A DNA stretch of 64,000 nucleotides from Siphonodentalium dalli (lineage: Eukaryota; Mollusca; Scaphopoda; Gadilida; Siphonodentaliidae). A model generated the notes under the pieces. The model searched no databases. It was not told where the DNA came from and was given only the letters and a program-made list of their open reading frames with translations. The DNA lies in NCBI GenBank assembly GCA_032622095.1, contig CP136063.1, positions 6,801,814-6,865,813 on the forward strand, given 5' to 3'. Position 1 is the first letter of the stretch, and each line of letters starts with the position of its first letter. Positions 25,201 to 34,454 of this stretch are shown here, in pieces. The translations under genes were made by a program, and so were the position numbers.

Positions 25201-28200
25201 TGCTGTATTGTGTTCAAGTGACAACCTTACCATGGTGTTGGAAATTACTGCAGTGTAATACCACAGCATTACCTGGGTAACACCACGTTAGAGATGGTCA
25301 ATTACTTTAAGTATATATGCAGGTTTGAAATCATCACGCTTGGTAAAGGCTGCCCTCTATGTTCTTATAAAAAAGCGACACTTTGACCTAATCTGACGAA
25401 ATACTGGTAGTGCTACAATCAAGATAACTTCAACCCACAATTCTGGGCGTAAAGTCCATTATAGAAGAGTATCGGGATGGGACTCGGTCCAAAACAGCAT
25501 CAACCCAACCGATACCACAAGTTGTGGACAGGGAAAACTTGGTCTAAACAGGTACTAGTACATGCATGTATTACAAGCATTAAAGGGTACACTAAATCCG
25601 GCCATTTATGAGACCATCTCCTTGTATACTCGACAGAATATATGCAACAAATGAATGAATTTGGCCCATGGATAAGTGCAACACCTGTGTGCTCTATGAA
25701 CAATGCAAACATGGTATTTATAATGATAATGAATTATTGGCTGGAGTCATAAATTCATTTTCATTATAATTTATACCATGTTGTTTGCATATATTCTGCT
25801 GAGAATAAAAGGAGATGCTCTTAATGATCAGTGTAAAACATTGCAAATATGGAACTTAAAGAGCTTTTGTCTATCTTCTCCTGGAAACAACTGTTAAATT
25901 TATTAAGACTTTATCAAGTCTTTTCACAGTGTATAGTCTACATGTTTAATAGTATAGCACTAGTACTCACTAGTATTTCCAGACTTTTTGTGATAAAAAT
26001 GCGGATAAAAGTGCAGAATTCTAAATTGATGCATTAAGTTGCAGAATTTTAAATTGATGCATTAAGTGCATGAGCGGCTTTAGAGTTCTTTGAAGTGCGG
26101 TCATGCAAAATAACATAAAAGTTTGTAAAACAAGGTACATGTACATACTATGATTATAGCGGTATGAAGTGTCTGGAGCACCTTTGATGGATAAAAGCGA
26201 ATGTATACAGGCCTTAAACATTTTCAAGAATCAAACTATAGCATTTCTACATCAAATCAGTTGCTTTTAACCAGACTCAAACGAAGAATCATGATTCTGA
26301 CTCTCATCACACTAAAATCCCTACAAAATAATCTACTGGTGTGCAGATATTTCATTGAGTGTTTCAAATCATTTTAAAGGGACCCAAGGCACTCATAGTG
26401 AGTAAATATGCCAAACATATAACATACAACAGTTCGTAAAAACATCACCACTCAGAAAAACATGAATTCCTGATTCCTATATTAATTATTGAAAGTTTTT
26501 CCAATAACGAAATTTCTCCTGTTGGAACCATTGCTATGTAAACAAAACTGTTACAGTGATTTGTCAACAAACATTGCTACTAGTAATCGCGTAGAAGGTT
26601 AAACATATTTTAGTCTATTAAAATATTATTTTCAGAATATTTTTCAATGCTTTGGCCATGCAACGTTTAACCCTTTCATGATGGGAGCTGCGCTGGTACA
26701 GCATTAAAGATCATGTACCAGTGAATTCTTGTATATATGCAAGTCTCACATAGGAAGCATCATATGTATAAGAGAATGCACTGGATTACAAGGTCAAGGT
26801 AAATATTGTTTGGCCATGTATTCTCTTATATATGTGAGGCTCCATTTTGGAGACTCGCAAATATAAGAGAATGCATTGGCGCAGGGTTTTAGCAACATTT
26901 CAAGAATCTCCAGTCATGGAAGGGTTAAGTTTTTATTAAACTTTAGCATCTTATTGGACTTATTCAACATTGGATGGTAATGTCACTGTAACAGTGATGT
27001 TTATCAGAATTGCTAGCATGCAATGACATTCTTTCATATAAATTAATTAACTCACAGAATATCGAAAGACCAGATGTGAGTATAATATAAATTTATCACC
27101 CCATTTTATGCAGGGATACAAAAAATAAAGATAACATACCGCTATTCTCAAAGTAATTGACCAGAAAAATGGGGTGATACCCCGGTCATGACCACGGTGA
27201 TACCGGTAATAAACGGTAGCGGTATCGAGACGGTCATGGCGGTGGAGTTACGGTATTGGGCGATAATGATACCGCGGTCTTTTAGCGGGCACCGCATTAA
27301 TTTTGTTGATTACCGCGGTGATTTTCATGGAACTCTTTGAGGGGAGGTATTTACTCACACACACTTGTTCGCGTTAACAAGCGGTATCAGTACCGCGGTA
27401 TTGGAGGATACCGCGGTATAGTACCGTCATATTAACGGGGTGACACCACGTTATTGGTGGTCAATTACGTTAAGTAAAGCGGTATGTTATGCTTTAAAGT
27501 CAACATGGACAATTAAAGGTAAACAATCTGAATTGATGGTCTTCATACCATCAGATTCCAAGAACAACATTTCTTAATCGATTAAATACCAAAACATAAT
27601 GCTAACTACTGTCAACTCTAGTGTAATATTTTCCAAAACATGTTATATATCAACATTTTGTTCAACGCAACTTGGTATCAAGATTAGGTCAGTCGACTCA
27701 GTCGGCTCGTTGAATATTTGCTAGGCCGGGAAATATTCAAGGTGGTGAAAAATAACAGATTTCAAAAATTTATATTTTGTAACTCAGAACTTTAAAGGGT
27801 GTGTTCCTCGACTCGAATCAATTATTTTTACCCCCGAAGCCAAAGAAATAGTAATTGAGGACTGTGAACTCGGATTATCTATCTTTAAATGTGCATGTAT
27901 GGTACATGTATAAGCCACTTTAAGCTCCTTGTACAGATTACTTGGTGATGCAGCAGGTTGACAAAGATAAAGGAACATTAGAATATTTTGATTCTGTTAT
28001 GGATTTTAAGGCCTATATGTGTACATGAATCTTGATTATATTGACATACTGCAATAATATGTCACTTAAAAGTTCATATCCTTCAGATAAGCTCAGAAAC
28101 AAGGCTTGAGACTGTTCCATGGGTACTGTTGTGCTTTGTGTGGAGATTTGAAACTGGTACACCTCCAAATTCTGGTCAATGTAGTATGAAATATAAAAAA

Positions 28201-28264
28201 GTTTATGCATACGCTGGATGCCATAGTGCACATTTTCTGAGACTTGAAGCATACAAGTACATGT
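13250..28264 (-). CDS. Multi-exon gene of unknown function (3' seven exons)
   Basis: Proposed exons in transcript order: 28264-28050, 16283-16166, 14895-14812, 14547-14464, 13738-13648, 13519-13441, 13328-13250 (TGA stop). Phases at every junction agree (0/2/0/0/0/1/2). The split codon CA|G across the 11.8-kb intron gives Gln followed by MTTESDIKCAISGSRGLPYS. Acceptors include a strong TTATTTTTTCAG before 16283 and TTCTACAACAG before 28264. Donors include GTATGT and GTAATC; those at 14812, 14464 and 13441 are weak. The first exon is rich in aromatic and hydrophobic helix-like residues (SLSEGYELLSDILL), and the last ends PLPCVFETAIW. I recognise no family. The large intron holds the SINE, Kolobok-like MITEs and G-rich elements. 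Upstream exons must lie beyond 28264 and were not found. The alternative is a chance chain of open frames; seven phase matches make that less likely. Confidence 0.45.
13745..14415. other. Probable intron sequence with an unsupported ORF
   Basis: A plus-strand ORF at 13806-14042 is antisense to the proposed gene and lacks domain or splice support. Nothing else was recognised. Confidence 0.35.
14422..14575. repeat. Inverted repeat enclosing exon copy 14464-14547
   Basis: Arms of about 33 bp (14422-14457 and 14543-14575) contain ATCAATATGATACTTTCATT and its inverse, so the acceptor of this exon copy is mirrored on the other side. In RNA the arms could pair and place the exon in the loop. The other two exon copies do not have this arrangement. 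Confidence 0.6.
14464..15247 (-). repeat. Triplicated 84-bp symmetric exon
   Basis: Three copies, 15247-15164, 14895-14812 and 14547-14464, each exactly 84 bp (28 codons, phase 0-0), each preceded by an acceptor ending CTCAG. The shared residue pattern is F-[LS]-K-[DN], then V-I-D-x-G-E-V, W-S, D-P, then LSIEE. Copies two and one (14895 and 14547) are open; the 15247 copy has a TAG at codon 15. They lie in a diverged tandem unit of about 350 bp. Because the exon is symmetric, any number of copies can be included without shifting the frame. The arrangement could give constitutive repeats or alternative exons. Confidence 0.6.
15789..15912 (+). CDS. Weak candidate terminal exon on the opposite strand
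   Basis: After an acceptor-like CATGTGCTGCAG, a plus-strand frame reads SLQTLVDTTVTVEAQADKF and continues for 40 codons to TAA. The composition is protein-like, but it lies antisense inside a proposed intron of the 13.25-28.26 kb gene and has no partner exon. Confidence 0.2.
16375..16778. mobile_element. Kolobok/T2-like MITE (TTAAAGG ends), copy 1
   Basis: TTAA at 16375-16378 and 16775-16778 with inverted ends AGGCACTCAATCTGATTA and TAATCGGATTGAGTACCT. The long terminal inverted repeat continues inward through the GGGGTAAAAAATA segment and GAGTCGAGGAACC. TTAAAGG termini with a TTAA target match T2/Kolobok MITEs described in Xenopus (family knowledge). No transposase is present. Confidence 0.75.
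17142..17545. mobile_element. Degenerate Kolobok-like MITE copy
   Basis: The internal words GATTTGAGTCGATGAACCCA and CACCAAAGCTAAGAGTTATT, and the right-hand TGTTGTTGGAACC/GGGGTCC segment, match the copies at 20589 and 61479. The terminal TTAAAGG is eroded. Confidence 0.55.
17546..19279. other. Intronic/intergenic AT-rich interval
   Basis: A degenerate half copy of the palindromic MITE at 38780-38970 lies at about 18425-18515 (CTGCAACTCATTTGATAAAA). Open frames next to acceptor- or donor-like words at 18870-18970 cannot be closed into a valid exon. Nothing else was recognised. Confidence 0.4.
19292..19579 (+). mobile_element. tRNA-derived SINE with intact target-site duplication
   Basis: The 5' region reads GTGGTCGAATTGGTAGAGTG (Pol III A-box-like) and, about 60 bp later, GGTTCGAACCCC at 19368-19379 is a near-consensus B box. 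The tail ends in GACGATAAGCCCTAATAAAC. The perfect 12-bp direct repeat TCAAGTTGGAGC at 19280-19291 and 19580-19591 flanks the element, the mark of LINE-assisted target-primed insertion. The body is 288 bp. The only ORF across it is incidental. It is likely young, since the duplication is still perfect. Confidence 0.88.
19745..20300. mobile_element. G-rich inverted-repeat element, copy 1
   Basis: About 550 bp bounded by poly-G on the left and poly-C on the right. The sub-terminal GGCACGTATGCCGGGGTGGG and the right-hand CCATACGTGCCTGAAATTT are inverted. It is closely similar to 29462-30025. The reading frames in it are low-complexity artefacts. Confidence 0.75.
20589..20980. mobile_element. Kolobok/T2-like MITE, copy 2
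   Basis: TTAA flanks at 20589-20592 and 20977-20980, with inverted ends AGGTACTCAATCCGAT and ATCGGATTGAGTACCT. The body has GGGGTAAAAAATATTTGATT. This is the best preserved end pair of the family in this window. Confidence 0.82.
20981..22440. other. Interval with an unsupported 157-codon ORF
   Basis: A plus-strand ORF at 21537-22010 runs through an inverted repeat (GTTGTGGCTGA near 21800 and its inverse near 21857) and AT-rich direct repeats. It has no recognisable domain, so it is not called. Otherwise no feature was seen. Confidence 0.4.
22467..22690. mobile_element. MITE copy related to 32468-32874
   Basis: It contains CTGCGCATGCTCACGTCAAA and a GTGTGTACATAAAAATCGTGG segment shared with 32548-32710, and ends near AATCGTGGTGTGG. 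It lacks the ~100-bp insertion found in the 32-kb copy and so serves as its empty-site version. Confidence 0.6.
22762..23340. repeat. TTCGGCC minisatellite joined to an AAGAAA low-complexity element
   Basis: 22762-22830 has two to three TTGCCATTCGGCC-type units. From CACTGCCAAAAATATTTTCT onward the sequence is nearly all A, G and T in AAGAAAA/TCTTGG motifs. The same pair of sequences lies side by side, inverted, at 37310-37830. Confidence 0.65.
23345..24600. other. AT-rich interval without supported features
   Basis: A short inverted pair, GGCACGGGAGGCCTTAGTTG at 23459 and CCAAGGCCTCCCGTACC at 23933, suggests the remains of a ~490-bp inverted-repeat element. No exon was recognised. Confidence 0.4.
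24612..24850. repeat. ~230-bp nearly loopless palindrome
   Basis: The centre is one base at 24732 (AGCTCTC-T-GAGAGCT). About 70 bp on each side are perfectly complementary (24661-24731 and 24733-24803). Imperfect complementarity continues out to about 24612 and 24850, including ACTCCTTAA/TTAAGGAGT and GAGCATTACTG. There is no terminal signature of a known MITE family. Confidence 0.85.
24855..25700. other. Interval without supported features
   Basis: A segment at 25255-25315 (ACACCACGTTA...GGTCAATTAC) resembles the right end of the element at 27131-27497. Otherwise nothing was recognised. Confidence 0.4.
25700..25795. repeat. Short AT-rich hairpin
   Basis: ATGCAAACATGGTATTTATA at about 25704 is inverted as TATACCATGTTGTTTGCAT at about 25772, enclosing TAATGA-type arms. 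Confidence 0.65.
26012..26070. repeat. Tandem duplication of 27 bp
   Basis: GCAGAATTCTAAATTGATGC and the following ATTAAGT are repeated immediately with one or two substitutions. Confidence 0.85.
26500..26660. repeat. Dispersed repeat shared with 36885-37170
   Basis: AAACAAAACTGTTACAGTGA and flanking sequence through TTTTCAGAATATTT recur at 36920 and 37060. At both loci it lies near a diverged 67-bp-hairpin element. Confidence 0.65.
26668..26928. mobile_element. Diverged piggyBac-like MITE (TTAACCCTTTCATGA family)
   Basis: TTAA at 26668-26671 and 26925-26928, ends CCCTTTCATGATGGGAG and CCAGTCATGGAAGGG. Two hairpins at 26718-26784 and 26814-26879 are diverged, yet their centres remain self-complementary: the second has CTCCATTTTGGAG where the standard core has CGACCTATGGTCG. 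Confidence 0.8.
27131..27497. mobile_element. Inverted-repeat element with GATACCGCGGT interior
   Basis: The ends AAAGATAACATACCGCT (27129) and AGCGGTATGTTATGCTTT (about 27478) are inverted for about 57 bp, including GTAATTGACCA and GGGGTGATACC. The interior is a dense set of ACCGCGGT/GGTATC words. Confidence 0.7.
27513..27888. mobile_element. Kolobok/T2-like MITE, copy 3 (diverged)
   Basis: TTAAAGG at 27513 and the eroded inverse ATCTTTAA ending at 27888. The right part carries GACTCGAATCAATTATTTTT and CCCGAAGCCAAAGAAATAGT, as in copy 1. Confidence 0.65.
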
Positions 28265-28768
28265 CTGTTGTAGAATTGAATTCACTAACTTCACTTGCCA
28301 AGATTTTCACCACATAAGTCTGATAAAATGTAGAGGTCACTGATCGGTCTCCATCAAGGAAGGAATGCATACATATATGTGTCATTTTTGCCTTTGATGA
28401 ACACATTGATCGTCATGTGGTTATAAATTAAAGCCTCCCCTTCGCTGCAGTGTGCACTAGTTACCAGGTAAGCATGGTACTGGATTCAGTGCATACCGTC
28501 CGTAGGTATACATATGGTACATGTGTATAGCCAGGAGACTCAGGACTCACTCTCACACAGCAACAACACACATGTCATGCATGGACGAATACCGATAACA
28601 TCTACAGTACATGTATACAGTACATGTATCCAGTACATGTACACCGAATAACATTTGAAATCCTTCCTCATCCAGTCTTGGACAGAATTAATAATATTGG
28701 TATTAAGGGTCACCATGCAGTGTCTGCAAGAAGCACTCTGACAGGAAACATGATTCTATGATTGGTTA
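28265..28768. other. Probable upstream intron sequence
   Basis: A minus-strand frame at 28203-28406 is open and protein-like but overlaps the proposed exon 28264-28050 in another frame. TACAGTACATGTAT short repeats lie at 28605-28645. Nothing else was seen. Confidence 0.35.
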
Positions 28769-28835
28769 TCAGATAATCATATCAGGCCTTGAATGAAATT
28801 TTGATGTCTCAATCCAGTCAAGCAGCTCCTCCTGT
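28769..28835 (-). CDS. Short candidate terminal exon
   Basis: A strong acceptor (GCATTAAATTTTCAG) is followed, in phase 2, by QEELLDWIETSKFHSRPDM, Ile-Ile and TGA. The acceptor quality and composition favour a real exon. However, it contains no donor, so it cannot splice into the exon at 28264. It may be an alternative 3' end or belong to another gene. Confidence 0.35.
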
Positions 28836-29009
28836 CTGAAAATTTAATGCTTGTAATGACATCAGAAAAGAGGAATGACTGATCATATACTGTACATATT
28901 ATTAAGATACATCATCCAAATTGATCACCCGGGGGCCGAGTTATAACAGTAAATTATATTCATTCAAATGCTGCATGATGGTCAGAAACAGCTACAAATA
29001 CCGGTATCA

Positions 29010-29340
29010 TATACCGGTGTAACAGATATCTCCCCCTGGATATATCCCCCACTCTGGATACCCCCCCCCCATGAATGACTAAAATAAAATTTCACTCAAT
29101 TGATATATGTTACTTGAACAAACAAAAATTAAATATAAAAAAACAAACTTAAATCTCATAAAACATTTCTTTCTGGCCATTTCAGGGTCAAACGATATTA
29201 AATGAGTGAATTTTCTTTTAGTCATACATGGGGGGAAAATGCCCAGGGTGTGCGAGTGAGATATCTGAGGACATTCGCAAATACACTCCCCCATGGAGGA
29301 AGATATCCAGACAGGAGGAGGTGACGTGTTACACCGGTAC
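29010..29340. mobile_element. Inverted-repeat element with ACCGGTGTAACA ends
   Basis: The ends at about 29012 (ACCGGTGTAACAGATATCTC) and 29326-29338 (TGTTACACCGGT) are inverted. Inner arms CATGAATGACTAAAATAAAA and TTTCTTTTAGTCATACATG also pair. ORFs spanning it are incidental. Confidence 0.65.
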
Positions 29341-29457
29341 CTGCACCAAATACTCCCAAAAACATTCCAGATACATGTATATAGGTACCGGTATGATATC
29401 ATATTGGTCTTGTAAATATCATATATTTGTAAATGTTTTAAGGCAATTTAAACAGCT

Positions 29458-30025
29458 GCTTGGGGGGGGGGGGGACATGGGGGGGGGGGTGAAAAAAAAA
29501 TTTCGGCACGTATGCCGGGGTGGGTGGGTGGTCAAAGCCACCAACAAGCATTTTTTTCCGCAACTAAAACAAAAATTTCCTGCTTGTTTTTTTAGTGTTT
29601 TGGCAATGAGTTGGGCTTCAAAACCACTTTGAATGAGAGAAATAATGTAATTCTAACTGGTAAACTGACTGCAGGCAGTTATCGTGTTGTATTTTGTTGC
29701 AAATTTTGAAATCCAAGATGGCCACTGGCAGCCATGTTTTTTTGGCCGAATGACCTCAAAATGACTCATTCCTATTTACATGTCCATGTTAACATCCATG
29801 ATAAATAGTATGCACAGAAATTCATATACAGCTGTTTACAGTGAATTTCCCCCCGCAAATCTCTGTTTTAGTGTTAAAAGGGGGGTGGGTGTAAAAAAAA
29901 TGGTCGGAAAAAACTGCCGAAAACGGAAAAAAATTTGGCGGTGGGGGTGGGTGGGTATAAAAAATGATCGAAAGGGAAAAAATGCCATACGTGCCTGAAA
30001 TTTGTTTCCGGGGGGGGGGGGGGGC
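29458..30025. mobile_element. G-rich inverted-repeat element, copy 2
   Basis: Close copy of 19745-20300, with the same order of blocks: the GGCACGTATGCCGGGGTGGG end, CAAAGCCACCAACAAGCA, the TGACCTCAAAATGACTCATT segment, and the inverted right end. Here the right border is a poly-G run instead of poly-C. Confidence 0.78.
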
Positions 30026-30159
30026 AATGTGGCACCCCAAATGTCAATACAACATTTGATTTTATCATCTTTACTTTAATAGGTGAGTTCACAAATACTC
30101 TATTTCCATGCATATACTAGTAAACACAATTATACATAATCATTGGGGAATTGAACAAA

Positions 30160-30660
30160 TTATACTGGGACCAACAAACATTTTTTTCCGCAACTAAAAT
30201 GTTTTTCCTGCAAGTCGTTTGACTGTTTTTGCAATGAGTTTGGCATAAAACTCATTACAATAAGAGAAATACCGGTATTTATAAAACAGAAATGACAAAT
30301 ATCATGATGATCAGACAAACAGTATAGCTTGTAGCTCATGCTAATGGATTGAATTTTGAATTCCAAGATGGCCACCGGCTGGTGACCGGCAACCATGTTT
30401 TTTTGCTGAATGACCCCAAAATGAGTCGTTCCTATTTACATGTCAATGTTAACATCCATGACAAATAGTATTCACAGATATTCATGTACAGCTGTTTACA
30501 GTGAATCTCCCACACACACACCCCCTGCCGCAAATCTGTTTTATTGTTAAAATGGTGGGGGTGGATGTTTGGACGCGGGGGTGGGTGGGTCCCAACAAGG
30601 GTCGAACGAAAAAAATCAGCATACATGCCTGAACATATTTTCCGACCCCCTGATCATATG
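30160..30660. mobile_element. Diverged third copy of the G-rich element
   Basis: It retains TTTTTTTCCGCAACTAAAAT, the TCCAAGATGGCCACCGG segment and the right-hand GGGTGGGTGGG/CATGCCTGAACATATTTTCC block at clearly lower identity. It adjoins copy 2 almost directly. Confidence 0.65.
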
Positions 30661-30938
30661 GCCATTTTCGTCTATTTTTCCAACTATACTTTCTATAAGC
30701 AATGGGAATGCTTGATAGAAAATTTGTAAATAGTATATACAAGTAGGGGGTTAAATGTAGCACACCATGAACTTTGAAGTTGCCGACATTGTTTATGGTG
30801 TCAATTTTTAAACTCCACCCATCGCCTGTTGTCAGGCCGCATTGATTGGCATTACACAAACAGGCATGGAAATACAAGATAGTGATTCGTCTTATACATG
30901 CATATATAAGTTAATTTAACGATATCCGTGTGGTTGTA

Positions 30939-31035
30939 TTAATTTTCAACTTTTGGTGTGATATCTGTTGGTGTATCATAACTACACGGTACTGTAGTTC
31001 CATAACAATGACCGTGGCTAATGAATCTGGCATTT
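30939..31035 (-). CDS. Candidate terminal exon, unknown protein
   Basis: The strong acceptor TTTTTCTTCTTATTACAG ends at 31036. In phase 2 the exon reads NARFISHGHCYGTTVPCSYD, then TPTDITPKVEN and TAA. The short open frame with two Cys and a clean stop is protein-like. Another frame starting with an in-frame ATG is open for longer but has a less natural composition. No family was recognised and upstream exons were not located. Confidence 0.35.
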
Positions 31036-31337
31036 CTGTAATAAGAAGAAAAATATGCTGCATATACATGTATGTGATATGGATACATGTATTTTTATAA
31101 TTTGCAAACATATTTATAAACAAAGTGTAAAGTTCATTCAACCAACAATGTGAGCGTCCTCGGCAATTCAGATGACCATGGCCTGACAAAATCATGGATA
31201 GTTTGTTGACACGATTACGATGTCATCACATATGGCCCGGGAAATTAATATAATACCGGCCCATCTGTTTTGGGGGTGGGGGGGGGGGGGGGGGGTGGGG
31301 GGTGTCCACAGTCCACCTTGGAAAATTCCAACTGCAC

Positions 31338-31448
31338 CCCCCCCTTGAATCAGAATCAGACCAAATACATATTTTTGCATAATTCCATTTGCACCCCCCT
31401 TGAATCAGATGCAGACCAAATACATGTTTTTGCATAATTCCATTTGCA
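31338..31448. repeat. Tandem duplication of ~56 bp
   Basis: GCACCCCCCTTGAATCAGA and the bases through CATAATTCCATTT occur twice with three substitutions. Confidence 0.85.
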
Positions 31449-31861
31449 CCTCTGGTCTAATATCATATATATTCATAAACCATGGTTCTATATATTCCCG
31501 GTATGAGACCATTCAGTTATTTTTACCTGAAAAATTGCATAAAATCTAACATCTAGCGGTCTAACTCCAGACAAATGCACACGGCTACGGACAAGAGACC
31601 AGGACACACCGGGCTGTTCATGGTTGTTCGGCCCGGGGTGAGAACATTTTGAAAACTATACTAGAAAATCTCGAATCCAATAAACTAGACTGGCATCAAC
31701 TGAAGCGTTCCTATTTTCTTGTAAATTTGGGGAGGGGTGCGTAAGAATTTTTTTGGGATTTACAGCTGGGAGTTACCGTTAAAATCTCGAGATTAATGGG
31801 GTCTTTACGTGGTGTTATATGATGCCGACAAGTTCATTTAATGTCAAAATTACGATTAGCC

Positions 31862-32205
31862 AATTCGGCTGGTTAAACAACACATGTGGCGGCCCACGTC
31901 CGGAATTTTCCCGGTCTCCCGATCGGCCATGCAGTCCGCCTCTGCCTTCATGAATTTATGTGAGAAGAGTACCATCTTATTGGATACACGGCTGGTTAAA
32001 CAACACATGGGGCGGCCCACGTCGGTTTCATTTGTGGCCCAAGTTGTGGTTGGGCGGCCCAACCACATATAACGCCCCCCCCCCAAACCGTAAAAAAAAC
32101 CCTCGGATTCTCGCTTGATAGAAAATCACGTGGAATCAGAATTTTTCCGGCCTCCGGCCCATCGGGAAATTTCCCGGTCTCCCGATCGGCCAGTCCGCCT
32201 CTGCA
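31862..32205. repeat. GGCTGGTTAAACAACACATG duplications
   Basis: Blocks at 31868 and 31990 share GGCTGGTTAAACAACACATG and GGCGGCCCACGTC. Blocks at 31905 and 32172 share TTTCCCGGTCTCCCGATCGG and CAGTCCGCCTCTGC. Confidence 0.75.
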
Positions 32206-32279
32206 TATGAGTATATTGTCGGCGGTTAACCATGTGATTAACTACCCTATGTTTTTTTATTTACTTTGTACAATTTTTA

Positions 32280-32880
32280 AATACACACACAGTTCTGATG
32301 CAGTCACAAGTGGAGGTAACCAAGGATACGCCACAATTTCGCATCTAAAATGCTTGATACTACATTTTATCATTCGCGACAACGCGCTGTAAAACTATCA
32401 CTGTATCGGTTACTACCCACAACAAAATCTGTCCACTTACGATTGAATCGTGATTATCAGAACATTCACTTAGTGAACGTTCAGATGACCACGATTCAAT
32501 CGTAAACTTGTGGAACTTTTCCGTCGTAGGAAATAACTGATAATTGGACTGCGCATGCTCACATCAAAATCGTAGGTCAAAAATAATATCAAGCACTGTT
32601 TGATTTTATTATTTTTAGATGCCAAATTGAGGCGTATCCTTGGTTTATAAATACCTCCACTTGTGACGAAAGATTCGCAGTGGTGTGTGCATAAAAATTG
32701 TAGCTGAAAATGCCCGGTGTAGTCAATCACATGCTTCAGGATGTTCAACCTACGGTATAATCATATACGATGCCGCATCGCAATTGTGTGAACAAACTAT
32801 CCACGATCTTGTCGGGCCTGATTCCTCCACTTACAAATGAATCGTGGTCGTCTGAACGTACACTTACATGTAGTGTTGAA
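32280..32880. mobile_element. Nested inverted-repeat elements
   Basis: The outer element has ends near 32468 and 32874 (GAACGTTCAGATGACCACGA and its inverse). Inside it, about 32570-32670 is an extra block containing GAGGCGTATCCTTGG. That block is inverted relative to 32299-32350 (CCAAGGATACGCC) and is absent from the related copy at 22467-22690. Confidence 0.65.
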
Positions 32881-32899
32881 TTGGCCACACAATAACTAG

Positions 32900-33490
32900 A
32901 AGGCCGTGGCTAAAGAACGGTATACCGCTCTTTAGTACCAAACGCTAAAGAGCGGTATACCACGCTTTAGCTATATGGGCCTGATACGCTAATTAACGGT
33001 ATACCGCTCTTTAGCGTTTGGTGCTAAAGAACGGTATACTGCTCTTTAGTGACAAACGCTAAAGAGCGGTATACCACGCATTAGCTATATGGGCCTGATA
33101 CGCTAATGAACGGTATACCACTCTTTAGCGTTTGGTGCTAAAGAGCGGTATAGGCCTACTGCTCTTTAGCCCTCGGTGCTAAAGAGCGGTCCAGGTTGGA
33201 TGAGCGGCACGTGCGTTGCCAAGATATTTTGCGCATTGCGCCAACACATAACGTTATAATCCGTATCGCTCTTTAGCTCTCATCGCTAAAGAGTGGTGTG
33301 CCGTTCTTTAGCCCTCAGTGCTAAAGAGCTGCCATGTTGGATGAGCGGCACGTGCGTTGCCAAGATATTTTGCGCATTGCGTGTAACGTTATAATCCGTA
33401 CCGCTCTTTAGCCCTCACCACTAAAGAGCGGTATACCGTTCTTTAGCCCTCAGTACTAAAGAGCGGTATACCGTTCTTTAGCCACTTCGT
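32900..33490. repeat. Array of GCTAAAGAGCGGTATACC palindromes
   Basis: Roughly twenty half-sites of the form GCTAAAGAGCGGTATAC, in alternating orientation, form repeated 28-bp palindromes centred on GGTATACC. A longer unit containing GATGAGCGGCACGTGCGTTG is duplicated within the array (33199 and 33339). Both array ends carry GTGGCTAAAGAACGGTATAC in inverted orientation, so the array behaves like the body of an inverted-repeat element. Confidence 0.85.
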
Positions 33491-33494
33491 AACT

Positions 33495-34425
33495 AGAATG
33501 AATGGGCATTTTATTTTTAATATTATCAGGTTCACATTTGTTCAAAATTATTCTATGAAGAAGTACCTTTATATACAATTGCCTTTTAAGTTATATTTTC
33601 AATAATTGTGACCTTTCTGTTTTCCAACTATTGTCATATTAATCTCGACCGATAATACAGAGCAATTATGCATAGCTTTATGCCAGAATTTGATTTTTGC
33701 AGGGTAAAATTTGCCACTCACGCCAGTTACGGAATACTTTATTTTTATTTATCGTAGAAATTAAGCACAAAATATGATTTAATAAAAACCGATTTTGCAA
33801 AGTTTCCCAGTTTTGCGAATATTGTGGATGGGTACATTTATATACGAATGATCAATGCCATATAATCATAGTCCATCAGATGTTACTATTTTAACATGAG
33901 AAATCATAACAAATACAAGCAGATTGAACGTATTCTAAAATATCGTACATATTTCTCCGACAGTAAAATTCACCATCATTTCATTTGTAAAATATGAATA
34001 AATCACGCACGTGTAATCGTCGTTCAATTAAGTATATCACTCGTAACAACATTTTCGTAAAGAGAAAACACTTTACAACAGTTAACTTACCTGAAAAATC
34101 AGATCAAATGGAGTTCAGCTGTTCATTTCCGATCTCGAAAAATGTGTTTTGTCAAAATGGCTGACCGTGACCCACAGAACAGGCGTGACCGAATGGCGGA
34201 CACAATAAAAGTTGTAGTCCGAGTCCGAGTTCAGTAAAAGGTGTAGTTGTGACTTTCAATTTCGTCCATCCCAGAAATCTAGTATATTTTATAAAAGAGA
34301 CATGTTCTGCACACAGATCTATACAATTTGCATGTTCATAAAAGGTATCTAGGGATTACTCAGATGGTGGGCCTATATAGACTTGAGTGATGTGTTTTGG
34401 CCTGTGTCATTTAAAATTAATTCGG
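33495..34425. other. AT-rich interval without supported features
   Basis: No exon or repeat was recognised. A poly-G run lies at about 34424. Confidence 0.45.
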
Positions 34426-34454
34426 GGGGGGGGGGGGTCAATGCATATTATTTT

